64,000 bases of DNA from Porogramme epimiltina (Eukaryota; Basidiomycota; Agaricomycetes; Polyporales; Polyporaceae), in assembly GCA_900155495.1 (NCBI GenBank), contig FTLJ01000786.1:1-64000 (forward strand), read 5' to 3'. The position numbers and the translations under genes were made by a program. The notes beneath the pieces were generated by a model, which saw nothing but the letters and a program-made list of their open reading frames with translations, was not told the DNA's origin and did no database searches. This document shows positions 34,437 to 46,796 of the stretch, in pieces (position 1 is the first letter of the stretch; each line of letters opens with the position of its first letter).

Positions 34437-36967
34437 TCAAAGGGACGTTTCAGCAGCATCCAGGGAGGAGGATAGTCCACTAAGCACTCCGGCACTACTG
34501 GGCGGGTCGGATGTGCAGGCTTCAGGTGCAGGAGTGCTCGGGGGAACATTACGCGCACGCCCTGCGGAGCCGGTGCCAGAATCGTGCACATTCTTGACGG
34601 GGTTCCAGACCGAGTCCCACGCATGCTCGCGAGCATCGTGGTCTGCCTCTCTCGTGCGGAGGCACGCCGGGTCGAGCTCGACGTCCTTGTCGCGGTGCTC
34701 GAAGAGGTACCGGAAGATGAGCCGCTGGACCGCCTCGTGCAGGTGGTCGGGCTTGAACTCGCCCCCCTTCCACTTCCACAGCCCGTACTCGGGGCGGACG
34801 TGGTTGGCGATGTCCCACAGCAGGTGCCCGACGTCCTTCATCTGCGGGGGGAATAGTACCGCCCACACCGCCTTGGAGTACTCCAAGATGCCGGCGCGGG
34901 GGTCAGAGTAGTGGTCCGCAGAGGTGAGCACGTCCGGGATCTCGTGGGCGTTCAGCGCGGCCCACGTGCGCACGAAGGCCCTCGTGGCGTACTGTTTCTT
35001 GTCGGAGCCCCTGGGGAGGACGCGGAGCAGCGCGCATACCATCGACCAGAAGATAGACTCGACGTCGTGCTCACCGCGATGCATGAAGGAGGGCACTCCC
35101 GCCTTCGGAAATCTGTTTAGGGGCGATATTCCGAGCTTGGCCGCGCAGAGCCCCCCGTGAATGGTCTCCACGTCGTCGTTGTACTCGTCGTAACGGGGTG
35201 CAGCGGAGTGGGCGTTCTCGTAGCGCGCTCTGGCTTCTTCAGGGAGGTGTGGCATGGGTTGCCCTACGACGCTCTGGGAGTTGAAGACGAGTTCCCCTCC
35301 CGAAACGGCCCTTGCAGCGTACGTCCCTGTCCCCTGATGTGGCGTGCTATGTTAACGGAATGCTCGCGGAAGCGCATATATGTGCTCACCGTTCGGAATT
35401 TCAGATCTTTCGCAATCTGAGCCGTATCGCAGTCTAGACGTAGGCCGTGGTCCAGATCAATCACTAGGCAAGCTGCCCTACGCTCCTTAGCAGGGCTACA
35501 CCAGCGTCAGTCGGGTTCGCGGCGCAAGATGGAAGATGGCCTACCGAGGCTCCTCTGCCAGCAGATCATAGATAAAAGGAGGAGCGTCCTGCATAATCTG
35601 CCCATTGGTCTTCTCAGACCACCGAGGGTAGATCAGAATGTTGAACTTGCTCATGTCTCGATGAAGTATGTTCCGTTTCGTAAACATGATTCGATGTACT
35701 GGAACGCAAGGCTTGATGAGCGAGAAGTACAGTATCACGTGATCAAACCAACCTACCTTCTATCGCGTCGTAGAAGCAGCACAAAAGGTCGTTCACGCTC
35801 CGCGCGTTCTCAAGGGGTTCTCCGTAATCCCACATCACCATACGCACCTTCTCTCGCAGAGAGTCATCGTCCCATGGCCCGCACTCGATGGGCATTCCGT
35901 CGACTGTCACGACCTCATCAGCTCGGATCCGCACCACCCCAGGAACGTCACCGTCGGCATGAACGTGGCTGAGGAGCTCCTCCTCTGGGAACGAGCGCTC
36001 GAGGAGCCGGTAGTACTCCTTGACGATGACTGTTTCCCCGCCTTGGTCCTTTGCTGCGAAGATCGTAGTGCGTCGGGTCCAAGGATCGCCAGCGAAGAGC
36101 AGCTCGCCGTTCGTGAATACCTCTTCATCCTCCGCCCCTGCGTGTGACTTGATCGTCCACGTCGGGGTGGCGCCACTGGCGACATCATGTCTCGCGATAC
36201 TGGTGTCATAAAGAACGACGAGTGCTGGAGGGACGTAAAGCGAGTAGAGGTACGCATGGAGGAGCTGTAGGTCGTCCCAGCCTGATGATGGAGAAACGAT
36301 CGTGCCCGTCGTGTCGGAGATCAGGACTTGGTACTCGGACTGCTGGGCGATGAGAAGCAGAATGCAGGGATGTTCTGGATGGGTTTTGAGGTGGTCGTGA
36401 GCGTATGAAGGGGCCTGGTAGAAATCGTATAAGACGCCAGTTGGGGATCCAGGTGTGGGATCACATGAACATGATGTGGCGGTGAACGCAATATGGGACC
36501 GCGCTGGGTCATTCGTCTCATTTCTTGTCTCCACTGCGCCCTTCTGATCGTCGGTGAGAGTGCCTACGAAAAAGTCGGTCTTAAAGCAGAGTGCGACCTG
36601 AATGACTACACACCATAAATCTGCTTGCTCAAAGTGGTCAAGATAGAGGCCATCGCGTGATAGAAGCCTTCCTCAGTATTGATTGACTTGAGGGTTTCTA
36701 TAACACCGTTGACCTCTTCTGACACTTCTAACCGGCCTGGTGGCATCGAGAGCCGGTCATGGAGGAAATCGGAGTCTTGGCAAAACACTGATGCTAATGG
36801 TGGCGTAAACACGCAAGCATACATTTGATTTACGACACAGCGACCGCACCATTGAAAAACTCGTCTTCATACTCCGTCGTCACAGATGCAGCGGGGGAGG
36901 TATTGTATTTGACAGACGATGGAGGTTCCGTTCCATCACCATATGTCGACGATCCTGTAGTACTCAT
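34437..36967 (-). CDS. FunK1-type fungal protein kinase-like protein
   Basis: Kinase landmarks are spread over several exons. VIVKEYYRLLERSFPEEELL carries the ATP-site Lys (about 36040-35980). The catalytic loop ILHRDMSKFNILIY is at 35690-35610. IDLDHGLRL sits where DFG is expected (about 35460). The C-lobe element MHRGEHDVESIFW is near 35080. The HDVESIFW element and the degenerate DFG (DLDHG) are typical of the fungal FunK1 family. The C-terminal tail is Ser/Pro-rich. The N-terminal exons (from MSTTGSSTYGDG at 36967) and the joint near 36610, where a stop interrupts the frame, are uncertain. Asp of HRD, Lys and Asn are present, so catalysis is possible. Confidence 0.7.
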
Positions 36968-39224
36968 TGAGAGTGACTTGTGAGAATATTGGTGGTGAGA
37001 GCGGAATTCGGTGGCGAAGTGTCGAGGAGGGGAGAGAGGAGCGTAGTGGTATGAGGGAGGTCGGTGGTGGTGAAAATAGAGGTTGGAAATCCTCCTTCCC
37101 CATTGTCTTCCTTGGTTGGGCATGCGCGTCTATGACGTAGAAGTACAACAGCCCCCTTGAATCGATTTGAGTCAGATTTCATTATCCGACACATCTACAA
37201 AACACTCACCAATCGGTCCTTTCGCCCCTCCGTCAGCACAAGGCACTCGCACGCAGGCAAAAGTAGATGCAAGAAACGATGTCATTATAATATAAATGTC
37301 GTCACATCAGTGGGCGCCCCCTGCACATCGTTACGCCTGTCCCCGTCTGCTCCCAACCCCTGCACCAACCACTGTCCCCCCGCGATCGGCCGTCTGCATA
37401 CGCAAGGTTATAGTTATAGTCGGTGACTGGACATCTTGAGCAAAGGCGACGAATGACTTCAACGCCACAGGAGACGCTAGAGGACAGTGCGTGACGGGCC
37501 TCAGTAAGGGCGGCGATACCTACTATAGGGCCAATTTAAGCTAAAGTCAGTCGAAAACATGTCAGAGTACGAGAGCAGACATACTTTCTCGTGCCGTGTA
37601 TCATCTGCACTCCCCAACTGTGTCCTCGTCATACCTCCGTGTTCTTCGCGGCCCTCGGCATGACACAGCCCCTCTGAAAACCGTGTTCCCGCCCTCAGCC
37701 ATCGCGCACCCTCTTCCTGCACGCCCGGGTCGACTGTCGCGAGCGTGGAAGATGCGGCCATGAAGATAGAAGGGAAGGATGGCATGGATGGTCGCGGAGT
37801 TGACTACAGCCTGCTGGGTGACGTCCTCGGCTACTCGTGGAGCTGATTGCTATCCACGTCGCGAGATTGGAGAGAGGCTGACGAGGGTTGATTACACAGC
37901 GAGATGTACTTGGTGCATATCTGAGTACGGCGTCAGCACGCTGCTACTACAACAGTAGATGCCGAGCGATGACACGGCTCGACACGCCCCCAGGGTGTGC
38001 CGTACAAAACACGTACATACCTCAAACCAGGTCGCGGGACAGCGTAGGTCGCAAGAGTAGGCCACACTCACGGCGAATTTCGCATCAACACTAAGAAGAC
38101 ATGCAGACGGCTTGAGGTTGACAGCGCGAATACAACGTAGTGTGGGGCCTTCTTGACTTATACTTCATACATTGTGGCGGCGAGTAGTCAGAGGTGCTGC
38201 AGGAGATCTCGGAATGAAGGCGTATGGCGTATAGACGAGGGAAGGCAGAGGAGACCCAAAGGAATTCACGTCGCTGTGGGCGCCCGGCGGTGGGCTCAGC
38301 GCTCAGGACATATCCGAAAACGCACGTGCGCAATATCGTGAGGTAAGCATTACGGCACTACACGGCACCGGCCTCTCCGAGTCAGCGCTCCTTTGGCTCA
38401 TGATATCAGCTACTCGACGCCAGCCCCAAGCACGAGGAAAAACTTGACTGCCAGCTTTACGCCTCCCATGCACCCTGCAGATCAATTGTATCTTCTCCTT
38501 TCCGTACGTCTTCTACTCCGCCCTCATCCCCGCCACCCTTGGGCGCCTACCGCGCTCCGTCCGACGCGCGATGCACTCCTCCGGAAAGGTGAACACCTGG
38601 AGAATATTAATTAGCGATGGCGTCAAGCCCCTTGCTACAGACCTAGAGCGCTCTGCGCGCTACGAAGAGCGATAGGCACCGCCTTATGGTACTACGGGCG
38701 GTTGAACTTGATCTCCTCCGCCGTCCCTATGTTTGGGGCGCTTTTCGGTTTGCGGGGAGAGTTCCAGGCATGCATCCCGTCTACTGCAGTGTTACGTCCT
38801 AACCAGTGCATGGCAGAAGCATTCATCTGCCATGATGTGTCGTGAACAGACGCTAGACACTCAGAGTTCTTTGAGGTGCTAGCGCCTAGTCCAACTATCC
38901 CACCACTAGTACTGTGCCACAACTGTTTAGGTTTTCAATGAGCTGTGCCTCCATGCCATGCAGCGCTTGCCCGTCCTCGACCTCCACAGCTAGTTCCCAC
39001 ACACCCCTCGCTTTCCCTACCCACCATACTGGCCACCGTATCGCACCTTTCTGCGTCTTCTTCCACTATCATTAGCGAACGCATCACTGCCCATATTATC
39101 CTCAACGCATCTACAGCTCATCTAGCGACCCTCAACTTAGCTCACGTCAAGCTTTCGACACCGACGTGTCGCCCCGGTTGAGCTTCACTCCATCTCCACC
39201 TCTAGGGTCCACAGTCACTCTTCT
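36968..39224. other. Intergenic, no gene recognised
   Basis: Contains short frames only (for example 37501-37785 -, 38393-38614 +). A stretch at 38480-38670 reads VFYSALIPATLGRLPRSVRRAMHSS in one frame, which looks protein-like but is too short to identify. I see no repeat structure. Confidence 0.4.
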
Positions 39225-40983
39225 ATGAACTGGCATCCGCACACACTCCTCCTCTCTTCTGCCTTGCTTTGGCACTCGATTAGCGCCCAATCCAACACCA
39301 CCTGTGCGAGCACTCAGCTAGATTGGTACACGAACGTGGTCGGAGAGACGCCCTGTGAGCATTTTTTTCCCTACACAATCCACTACATCCTGAGTCTAGT
39401 TTAGGCGTGACGTACCAGCGTTTGCGACAAATATGCAATACTGACTGTAAGTGTGCCGCACTATCCGTGTGTACTCACCTCTAACCCCCACGCTCCCACA
39501 GATGAAGTCCAAAAGTTTAGGTCGAATACTCCGGGAGACAACTGTGATGACCAGCTTTGTGCGTAAATTGATGGTGTTTGGACTATTGGAACTTGAGGAC
39601 GAGCTCTCCTCTAGCCTCTTGCTGCTGCAATTCCATCTCGTGGGCGTTGAGCATGCTCTGCATGAAGTAAGCCACCCCGACCTGTTTCCTGCTTATGCTC
39701 ATTTTTGATTATATAGTTGTCAGTACGACGCGGCAAACCAGATAAGCGGGATAGACAGTATAGGTAAATTACAGGTTCTACATTGGATCAAGTTCTTGAC
39801 TGGATATTTCTGTAGGGGTCGATGGATATCAGCACTATCTTGGGAGCTGCCTAGGGAAGGAGCAGAATCAAACGTGAGTTCCTTCGTTTTCTGCGTTATC
39901 GAGAGTTCTGAGACCTCTTTGCGCAGGCTACCGGGGGACATCCAGGCTGCAGTATGCCATGAGGGCTTAAAAGTCGCTAACAGCTTATATGGTCTCTTTT
40001 GGGCCCCTGGTGATTGGTGCGTTTATCTCTCTGATGCGTGCGCGTGTAAGTCTCATAAGCATACAATTCTTCAGGTATTAGTAGGTTCTGTGCGTTTGGG
40101 AAACCCCCTGTCTTCTCACGCGTTCTGCAGCAAGTACACGAAAGATACGTTTACGAAAGATATCCTTGCGTCGAACAACAACACATTCACGCACTGCGCA
40201 TCTACAACCAATAACGGAACGACGACTAGCTCCTCTTCCCAGCCCGGAACGACGACCAACTCCTCTTCCCAGCTCGGAACGACGACCAGCTCCTCTTCCC
40301 AGCCCGGTAGCTCCAACGTGGGCCCTATCGTTGGCGGCGTTGTCGGCGGGATCGCCACAGTAGTTTTGGTCGCGGTAGCATTCTTCTTCTGGCGCAGACA
40401 GCGCCGCATGCGTGGCCCTCGGCCACTTGACCTCTCTAAGGAGTACGAAGGCGTGCCTAGCTCCTACACAGACGGTGGCCACCCCGATATGGATATCATG
40501 GCGACGCCGTTCTCGGGAGCTATCGCATCCGGTAAGCCCTCTATTCCCCTCGTACCACCTGCGGCTGCTCGTGCCTAGACTGACGCGCGGTAACTAGGCA
40601 CAGGATCGAGGTACAGCGCCGACGACCAATCGGACCCGGATAATTCTGGAACGTACGCACTGCTTCCCAAGGGCGCGTCCGACAGCGAGGGCGGTGTGCA
40701 CCAGCCCCCCGGCTCACCCACGAGCGAGGTGGACATGGAGAGGCACGAAGATGCCGGGCCAGTGGCTCTTGTCCAGCGCTCCACGTCTGGGCGCCTCCCG
40801 CCGGCGTACCGTTCGTGGGACACGAACGAGCCTGGGGATCCGGTACCTAGTAATGGGCTAGGCTCGTCGAATAGCAGCTCGAGCGCGGGCGAGAGGATTA
40901 CGCTGGTGTCTTCGGCAAGCGACGAACAGCTGTTGCGGCCGCAGTATCAGGGTGATGTCAAGCTGCCCCTCAGACAGTTGTAG
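39225..40983 (+). CDS. Cys-rich ectodomain single-pass membrane protein
   Basis: A signal peptide (MNWHPHTLLLSSALLWHSISA) is followed by short spliced exons giving CASTQLDWYTNVVGETPC, TYQRLRQICN, FRSNTPGDNCDDQL, SCCCNSISWALSMLCMNC and LPGDIQAAVCHEGLKVAN. This is a cysteine-rich extracellular domain found in many polypore proteins of unknown role. Next come N-glycosylation-rich sequence and a Ser/Thr stalk with three tandem GTTTSSSSQP-type repeats (40205-40310). A transmembrane helix follows (GPIVGGVVGGIATVVLVAVA) with an RRQRRMR stop-transfer. After one more intron (GTAAGC donor near 40531) a cytosolic tail ends at the stop in 40981-40983. It may act as a cell-surface sensor or wall-anchored protein; this is inference. 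Confidence 0.75.
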
Positions 40984-41189
40984 AGCGAACACTCTGGAAT
41001 TTCTTGGTGTCGCCTTGGATGGATGGGGGGCGATATACTATTGCTTAATCTTGTTATATAATCCTGGACAGCTTCATACATTCTTTATTTTACATACTCG
41101 ATACACATGCTGTTGGCGTCTTCGCTATACCACATCATACCAAGACCAGGGCTATTCACACACAGTCATAGTTTCAACACGCCGGATCC

Positions 41190-41370
41190 AAACCGGCCCT
41201 AAAACGCGACGCGAACAAGCTCGCGTCTGACGACCACGTTCTTCCCGACCATGACGCACATGCTCTTCGGGATGAGCTCCCAGTCCTCCTTGCGGAACGC
41301 GGTCGCCGTTGTAACTTGTGCATGGCCCTGAGGTTCTGCGCGCCGTCGTAAACGCCGTCAAGGTCAGGAG
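41190..41370 (-). pseudogene. DUG3-like amidotransferase fragment, second copy
   Basis: The minus strand reads NLRAMHK and, after a frame change, RKEDWELIPKSMCVMVGKNVVVRREL, which is the same C-terminal piece as 14830-14970. It sits directly outside the P450 tail of the right arm, whereas the left fragment lies outside the far end of the left arm. The two fragments are therefore not explained by the inverted duplication alone. Confidence 0.5.
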
Positions 41371-41548
41371 GTAGTGGGATCTATACGAAGCCTATGTGCA
41401 CTCCCCCCACACCGCATTGTGTACTGCATAGCCGATCTATTGCATCACGAAGCCGGGATACTCAGGTATACTCAATACATACAATCACACTGTCCCACGC
41501 AGCTTCGAATACCCCCCCGCAGCATAGGTCGCACGTCACCTCAATGTA

Positions 41549-42192
41549 TGCCTGGCCTTTTCACGAGAACAACCTGGATATCTTCGTTAGGCACTGTCGT
41601 TGTGACTCCACGCGGACACTCAGACGGCAGCTTGATCTCCTCAGAGCCGTCTGCAGGCATCAAGTCGTAAAGGTGCAGGCACTGGATGAGGAACATCTTC
41701 ATGAAGTAGTTCGCCATCGCCTTCCCCGTGCACTGTCATCAGCAAGAAGCACAACGGCGGCCGTCAGCGACACGGACGACTCTCAAACGAAGACTCCATC
41801 CTCACCACGTGCATGCCCCTCCTGAACATCGACAGGTACCGCGTCCTATCGACCTCCGTGTCCAAGAACCGGTCGATCCGGAACTTTCCCGGGTCCTCAA
41901 ACCACCGGTCGTCCCAGTGGAGCCCGACGACGTTCGCCGCGAGGGTGTCCCCCTTGCGCACCCAGAACGTCTTCCGCCCGCCCTCGCCTGCGGCGCCCTC
42001 GCCGGCGGGGGACTCCATGTCTGCGCTCGCGGTGCGGTACGATGACGGCACCGAGTGTAGCCGCGCGGCCTCCTTGAGCGCCGAATCGAGCAGCGCGAAC
42101 GCAGGCGTGCCGAGCGCCGTAGGCTCCGCGTCGTCACGTAGCCCGCTCGCGAGCTCTGTGTGCACGCCCGCATCGAGCGCGGCCTCCATATT
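41549..42192 (-). pseudogene. 5'-truncated cytochrome P450 duplicate
   Basis: Matches the last 40% of the P450 at 22556-24186, including the final intron. The open part begins inside the former exon 2 (EAALDAGVHTELA), keeps ExxR (KEAARLH) and ends with the same C-terminus. The heme loop reads FRRGMH instead of FGRGMH, so the conserved Gly is replaced by Arg. The 5' half and anchor are lost. It cannot make a normal P450. Confidence 0.8.
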
Positions 42193-43080
42193 GGGTCGCG
42201 CGGGTCTCTAGAGCGCGAGGAGCTGTAGAGTGAAAGCGAGGGCGTGAGCATAAGTTCACCATATCGGGCGGAGAATGGCCTGGCAGGGCGCGAAGCCATC
42301 AGGAGGTGCTCATTCCCGATGAGAAGGTGCCAAGACACCAGGCAGCATGGTGTTTTATCGCACTGCGGCAGAGCACTTTGTTGATCGAACGCGCTCATCT
42401 CGAGTGTCATCCCACGACGTGTGTGCTGGCATGACAGCACGTGGAAGCGGGACCGGGGGAGAAATGCAGATGTTGTCGAATCCTGTGAACCACATCGAAT
42501 TGTCTAGTAGATCTCCTTCGTGGGTTGACTCTCTGTTGAGTACATCGACGCTCAATCAAGAAGGGGCTGCACCACAATTTTGACGACAGTGTAGCTTTCA
42601 CTGCATGGGATCTGGACAGATGACTTGACAAACTGCATGAGGGGGAGAGACGCGAGCTCAGCGGGGTGGAACTGATAGAACTGTGCGTAATCAAGGGGCT
42701 CGCACGTGATTTACACGTGGCCTGCTAGCAGAGGAGCGCCTGGGCGCCTGGGCGCCGGGGCATGTTTTGCGCTGGCTATAGCTCACGCGCTCACGGGGAG
42801 CACTCATCACAGTTCTGCCCAGACACCGACAGGCGAGCTCCGCGGGCGGCGAGCAGGCATCCAGAAGCATCGCATCCGTGATGAAACTCGCAGAGCGAAG
42901 GCCTATGGAAGACTCCAGGGAGCGTGGTCGTCCCGCTGCCAGCTTCGGAGTCGGACCGCCCTCGCATTCTATCACTACGCCCGTTCTGGATGGGGATGGC
43001 CCGCCCATGGACCCTCGTACCACTTTCCGGTTGTCCCCCTTCCCGTCCTTGACCTCCTCATACCCTGCACACCAACCTCA
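42193..43080. promoter_or_regulatory. Reduced intergenic region of the right arm
   Basis: The MFS-proximal part (about 42670-43080) is homologous to 20937-21310. The remainder (42240-42660) has no recognised gene. If the MFS copy is dead, this region is probably relaxed. Confidence 0.4.
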
Positions 43081-45598
43081 ATGACACGTCCCCTGTCTCC
43101 AGTTGCTCCGGGCACAGAAAGTGGAACGCTGTCCACGCAAGCGGAGGGTAGTGAAAAGCACGCTAGCGCTATCGACGTTGACGCCACAGACCTCAAACAG
43201 GAGCCCGTTACTGAGGATGAGGATGTCTATCCGCTCTCGGCCACCCGATTCGTCGTCATATTCATGTAAGTCCCATAATCTCTTCACATATCCATGGTTT
43301 GTTTTACTGACTAATACCTGTCCCTCAGCGCATTCGCGCTCTCCTTTGGACTCACCGCGCTCGACCAAACCATCCTCTCCACCGCTCTCCCTACTATCGC
43401 CTCCCAGTTCGACGCTGTGTCGGATCTGACATGGATAGCAAGCGCCTATTCCCTTCTCCAGGTACGCGACCTCCTCCATTCGCAACGCCCCGTACTTATG
43501 CTATAATCCTTTGCACGCACGGGCGGGGCTCATGCTCCTCTTCGGGAAGATACTGTCCATATTCTACCCCAAATGGGTCTACCTCATCTGCATCGCCCTA
43601 TTTGAGGCCGCGCGAGTGCCCCGAATCCCGACGTCCTCATCTTTGGCCGTGCGTTCGCGGGCGTTGGTGCGGCCGGCTTGTGGATTGGCGTCATGTCCCT
43701 CTTTGCTCGTGTAGGTGCCTCTGTTTCTCATCGCTGCATCATGTTAATGCTTGGGGTGACATAGCTCGCGACGGTGAAGCAAAGGCCGATGCTACTTGGG
43801 GCCCTGGGAGCGGTATATGCTGTATGTTCGGTGACGGGGCCTATCATAGGAGGAGCTTTGAGTGGTAAGTGACATTATACATACGTTCCTTCGCGTGCAC
43901 CTTAGAGTCGCTTCGCAGAGCACGCTACTTGGAGGTAGCTTCCTCTAGTTCCTGAATCGTATGATGGCGCTGACAATTATCCCCTCAAATAATGAAGGTG
44001 GTGCTTCTGTACGTCTCCTCAACTACGTCATCTTTGCACTGATTTTGACACATTTATACAGGGATAAATCTCCCAGGGCGCGCAATTGCTCGACTAATCA
44101 CGGACATCACTAACGAGTGTCAATGTTCTTAGTGTGGTGGAATCGCGTTGGTCCTCGTCGTCCTGTGTCTACCCAATCTCCCGCCTACGGACCGCAGCGG
44201 GGGTTCAAAGTGGCGAGACTTGGACTACATCGGCTCGTTCCTCAGCGTCGCGATGGTCACCTTGCTGCTGCTTCCCCTTCAATGGGGCGGAAATACGCGT
44301 TCATGGCGCGAGCCCGTCGTGATCGCGCTGCTCGTAGTTGTGAGCGCATCTTGTATTCTCTCTCGCTTGACTTTCACATGCTGATAAATTGGTTAGGGTG
44401 TCGTCCTTATCCTGATATCCATTGCCTGGGAGCGAAGCATGGGACCCAACGCTATCCTGTCGACGGAGATGATGGTATCTGGGAGCATACCTGGAATCTG
44501 TCTTGAGGCCGTACGTTTCCGTGTCACCTCTGGCGCATGCCGTTCACACGAGTATCCTCCAGGCGTTCCTCAATGTGTGCTTTTGAGGTCACCACTGCGT
44601 TCATCTACCTTTGTATGCACTTTCCTTCCATATTAACTTATATGCAGTGCTATCTAGTTCGTCTCCACCCCTGTCTCCTCACCACTTCGTTAAGCTATTA
44701 TTCCTAGCCTCTGATCTATCAGCTGAAATGCAGTTCTGCCACACACTCAGGCATATACATTCTTCCTTCCCTATATTGCACATCGAGGTTCACTCAATGT
44801 GTTTTCCGAAGTGCTGGAGTCCTAAGCAAGTGTCTCCTTTCATAGCCATTATTCACCACTAACTTCTTCCATCTTCAGTCGCTACTATCGGAGGAGGCGT
44901 TGTCTCGGTGAGCACACCCTTCTCTCAAACGTCGTTGCGCCACACACTGAAGCGCCCTGCCTAGGCTCCTGGTCACGTGTGGCCCTTCCTCTTCGCCCCC
45001 ACGGTCGGAGGAGGCCTCCTGTTCACAGTTGGTGTACCCACACACAACGCGAATCTCATCGGGCACCAGATCCTCCTAGGTTGTAGCCTGGGCATAGCCA
45101 TCCAGAACATGGTCTGTCGCGTCCCCCATCTCTGCCCCCCCCCCTCCTCTCACTCGGAGTGTACAGATTGTAACAGGTCAGGCGCAGTACGTCAACTCCC
45201 CCGAGCTTGTCTCGCAAGCGACAGGTCTCGTCACGTTCATGCAGCTACTCGGCGCATCCATTGGTCTCGCGTATGTTTCACAGTTCTCCTCCCACGTATT
45301 CTCCTTTCTGACGCGCCCCTGTCCTACGATGTCTGGCCGCAGCATCTCGAGCGCAATCCTGACGAGCCAGCTCGGCACCTGGCTCGACCGGATCCCCGGC
45401 CTTCCCGCGGCGGTGAAGAGCGTGGTGTGCGAGAGCATCGACGCGATCCCCGTGCTCCCGTTCGCGCTCAAGGGCCCCGTCGAGGAAGCATACCTCGGCG
45501 CGGCCAAGGACGTATTCCTGCTCATCGTCGGCGGCGCAGTGCTTTCGTCCCTCTCGGCGCTGCTCATCTCTCGCAGGAAGGTGAATGTAAAGCCATGA
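43081..45598 (+). pseudogene. MFS DHA2-like transporter duplicate, decayed
   Basis: This is the same exon order as the minus-strand gene at 18357-20936, from MTRPLSPVAPGTESG to LISRRKVNVKP. Defects relative to that copy are threefold. The acceptor before the GLMLLFGKI exon has lost its AG (CACGGGCGGGG near 43520). A 13 bp deletion after ALFE (near 43606) shifts the frame. The donor after INLP is GG instead of GT (near 44078). Other exons (GRAFAGVG region, SGVL-ATIGGG, last TM) remain readable, including the GC-AG intron. It is probably a recent pseudogene. In the G-run where the left copy has an extra base, this copy has the in-frame length. Confidence 0.8.
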
Positions 45599-45734
45599 GC
45601 GCTCATGCGGAGGGCGTGCGTAGGGTGGGCTGTGGGTACAGGGTTGGTCTAGATGGGTCTGCTTTCAACGCGCTCTGTACACTCGGATTGATAATATTAT
45701 CGTTTCCTGTGTTTCTCAGTTCTATTAGGCAGTG

Positions 45735-45743
45735 TTCTGACTC
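45735..45743 (-). other. Unoccupied target site of the 1.03 kb transposon
   Basis: TTCTGACTC occurs once here, in the context GTGTTCTGACTCGTGGTCGGAATATGC-like sequence that matches both flanks of the element at 17180-18211 in the left arm. This marks the ancestral state. Confidence 0.8.
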
Positions 45744-46075
45744 GTGGTCGGAATATGCCCCAGGCTAGACCTAAGACGACACTGGTAGAACCACTGATAG
45801 TCACTGTGTGACTCCGCATAGTGCATCCGCCACTTACGCCACACGTCGACCCCAGACCTGCGTTCTACAAGGACGACAGGCGCACACTATGTACGAGCCG
45901 CCGGCCTTTACTTTCTCGGGCTTCAGATCAAATGCTCCCATAGATCAATCAAACAACCTCAAATATTAGAAAGTGCAGGTATATCGTGTCATGGTAGTTA
46001 CATCAGTGCATTGTGCAAGTCAATGGGGAGTCCCATTGCGCATACGCGGATGACTTGATCAAAGCCCGTCCAGTC

Positions 46076-46796
46076 TCACTCCTCGAAACTACTATATTCC
46101 TTGGCGATATTGCTTACGTTGAACTGTGTTCCGTTGCCGTCCATAGAGAATAAGATGTGGGTTACGTCGTGTGAATCCGGCGCCGCCGGAGAAAGCGTGC
46201 ACCCATAGCATCTGTATTGGCCTGGTTTGTGGCGTATACGGTTTGAATACTGGAGAAGCGATGCTAATAGAATACGCACCCGGGCACTCGAAACACTTGA
46301 ACCAAGGCCCTAAAGTACCAATGGTTCCGAGTCCACAAGATTCGCATATCATATTGGCGGTTTGACTGTAAGTGATGCCCGCCTTACAGGATTTCTCTGA
46401 ATGGAATGTCGCTACGAGAGTGGATATTGTAGAGCGTGCTAGGGCTAGTCAGCGTCGAAGATGGGTCGGAGATAGCTCGGGAAGTATACCTGTGCTCTGA
46501 AGAGGCGGTATAGTTGTAGGATGATGCTCATTTTCTCCTCCAGTGATTCTGCTGGAGAATTCGGAGTTTGGCCCTATGTGTTCCTCCACGCCTATGCTGA
46601 GCTCCTCCTCGCCCTCATCCTGCTGTACTGTCAAAATTTGACTGAGATTCCAGGTCTCCGGGTCGTTTGACCATTCATATTCACATTGGTATCCCCCTTC
46701 TGTACGACTCCACCTTATGGGTCCGAGCCCTCTGAGTTCAAACGTGCAGCTGTGTAACTCGGTGGTGGCCAGACTGGTCGAATGTTTGGAGCCCAT
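46076..46796 (-). CDS. Small Cys-rich family member, right arm
   Basis: The first exon candidate (46796-46449) starts MGSKHSTSLATTEL and contains SNDPETW and PPLQSTGILP. The second part (46370-46076) gives MICESCG, WFKCFECP and, after a plausible 65 nt intron, CYGCTLSPAAPDSHD to the stop at EEYSSFEE-like residues. CxxC pairs suggest a zinc ribbon. The best-preserved of three copies, but the exon joint after PPLQST does not keep frame, so it may also be decaying. No known family was recognised. Confidence 0.4.
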
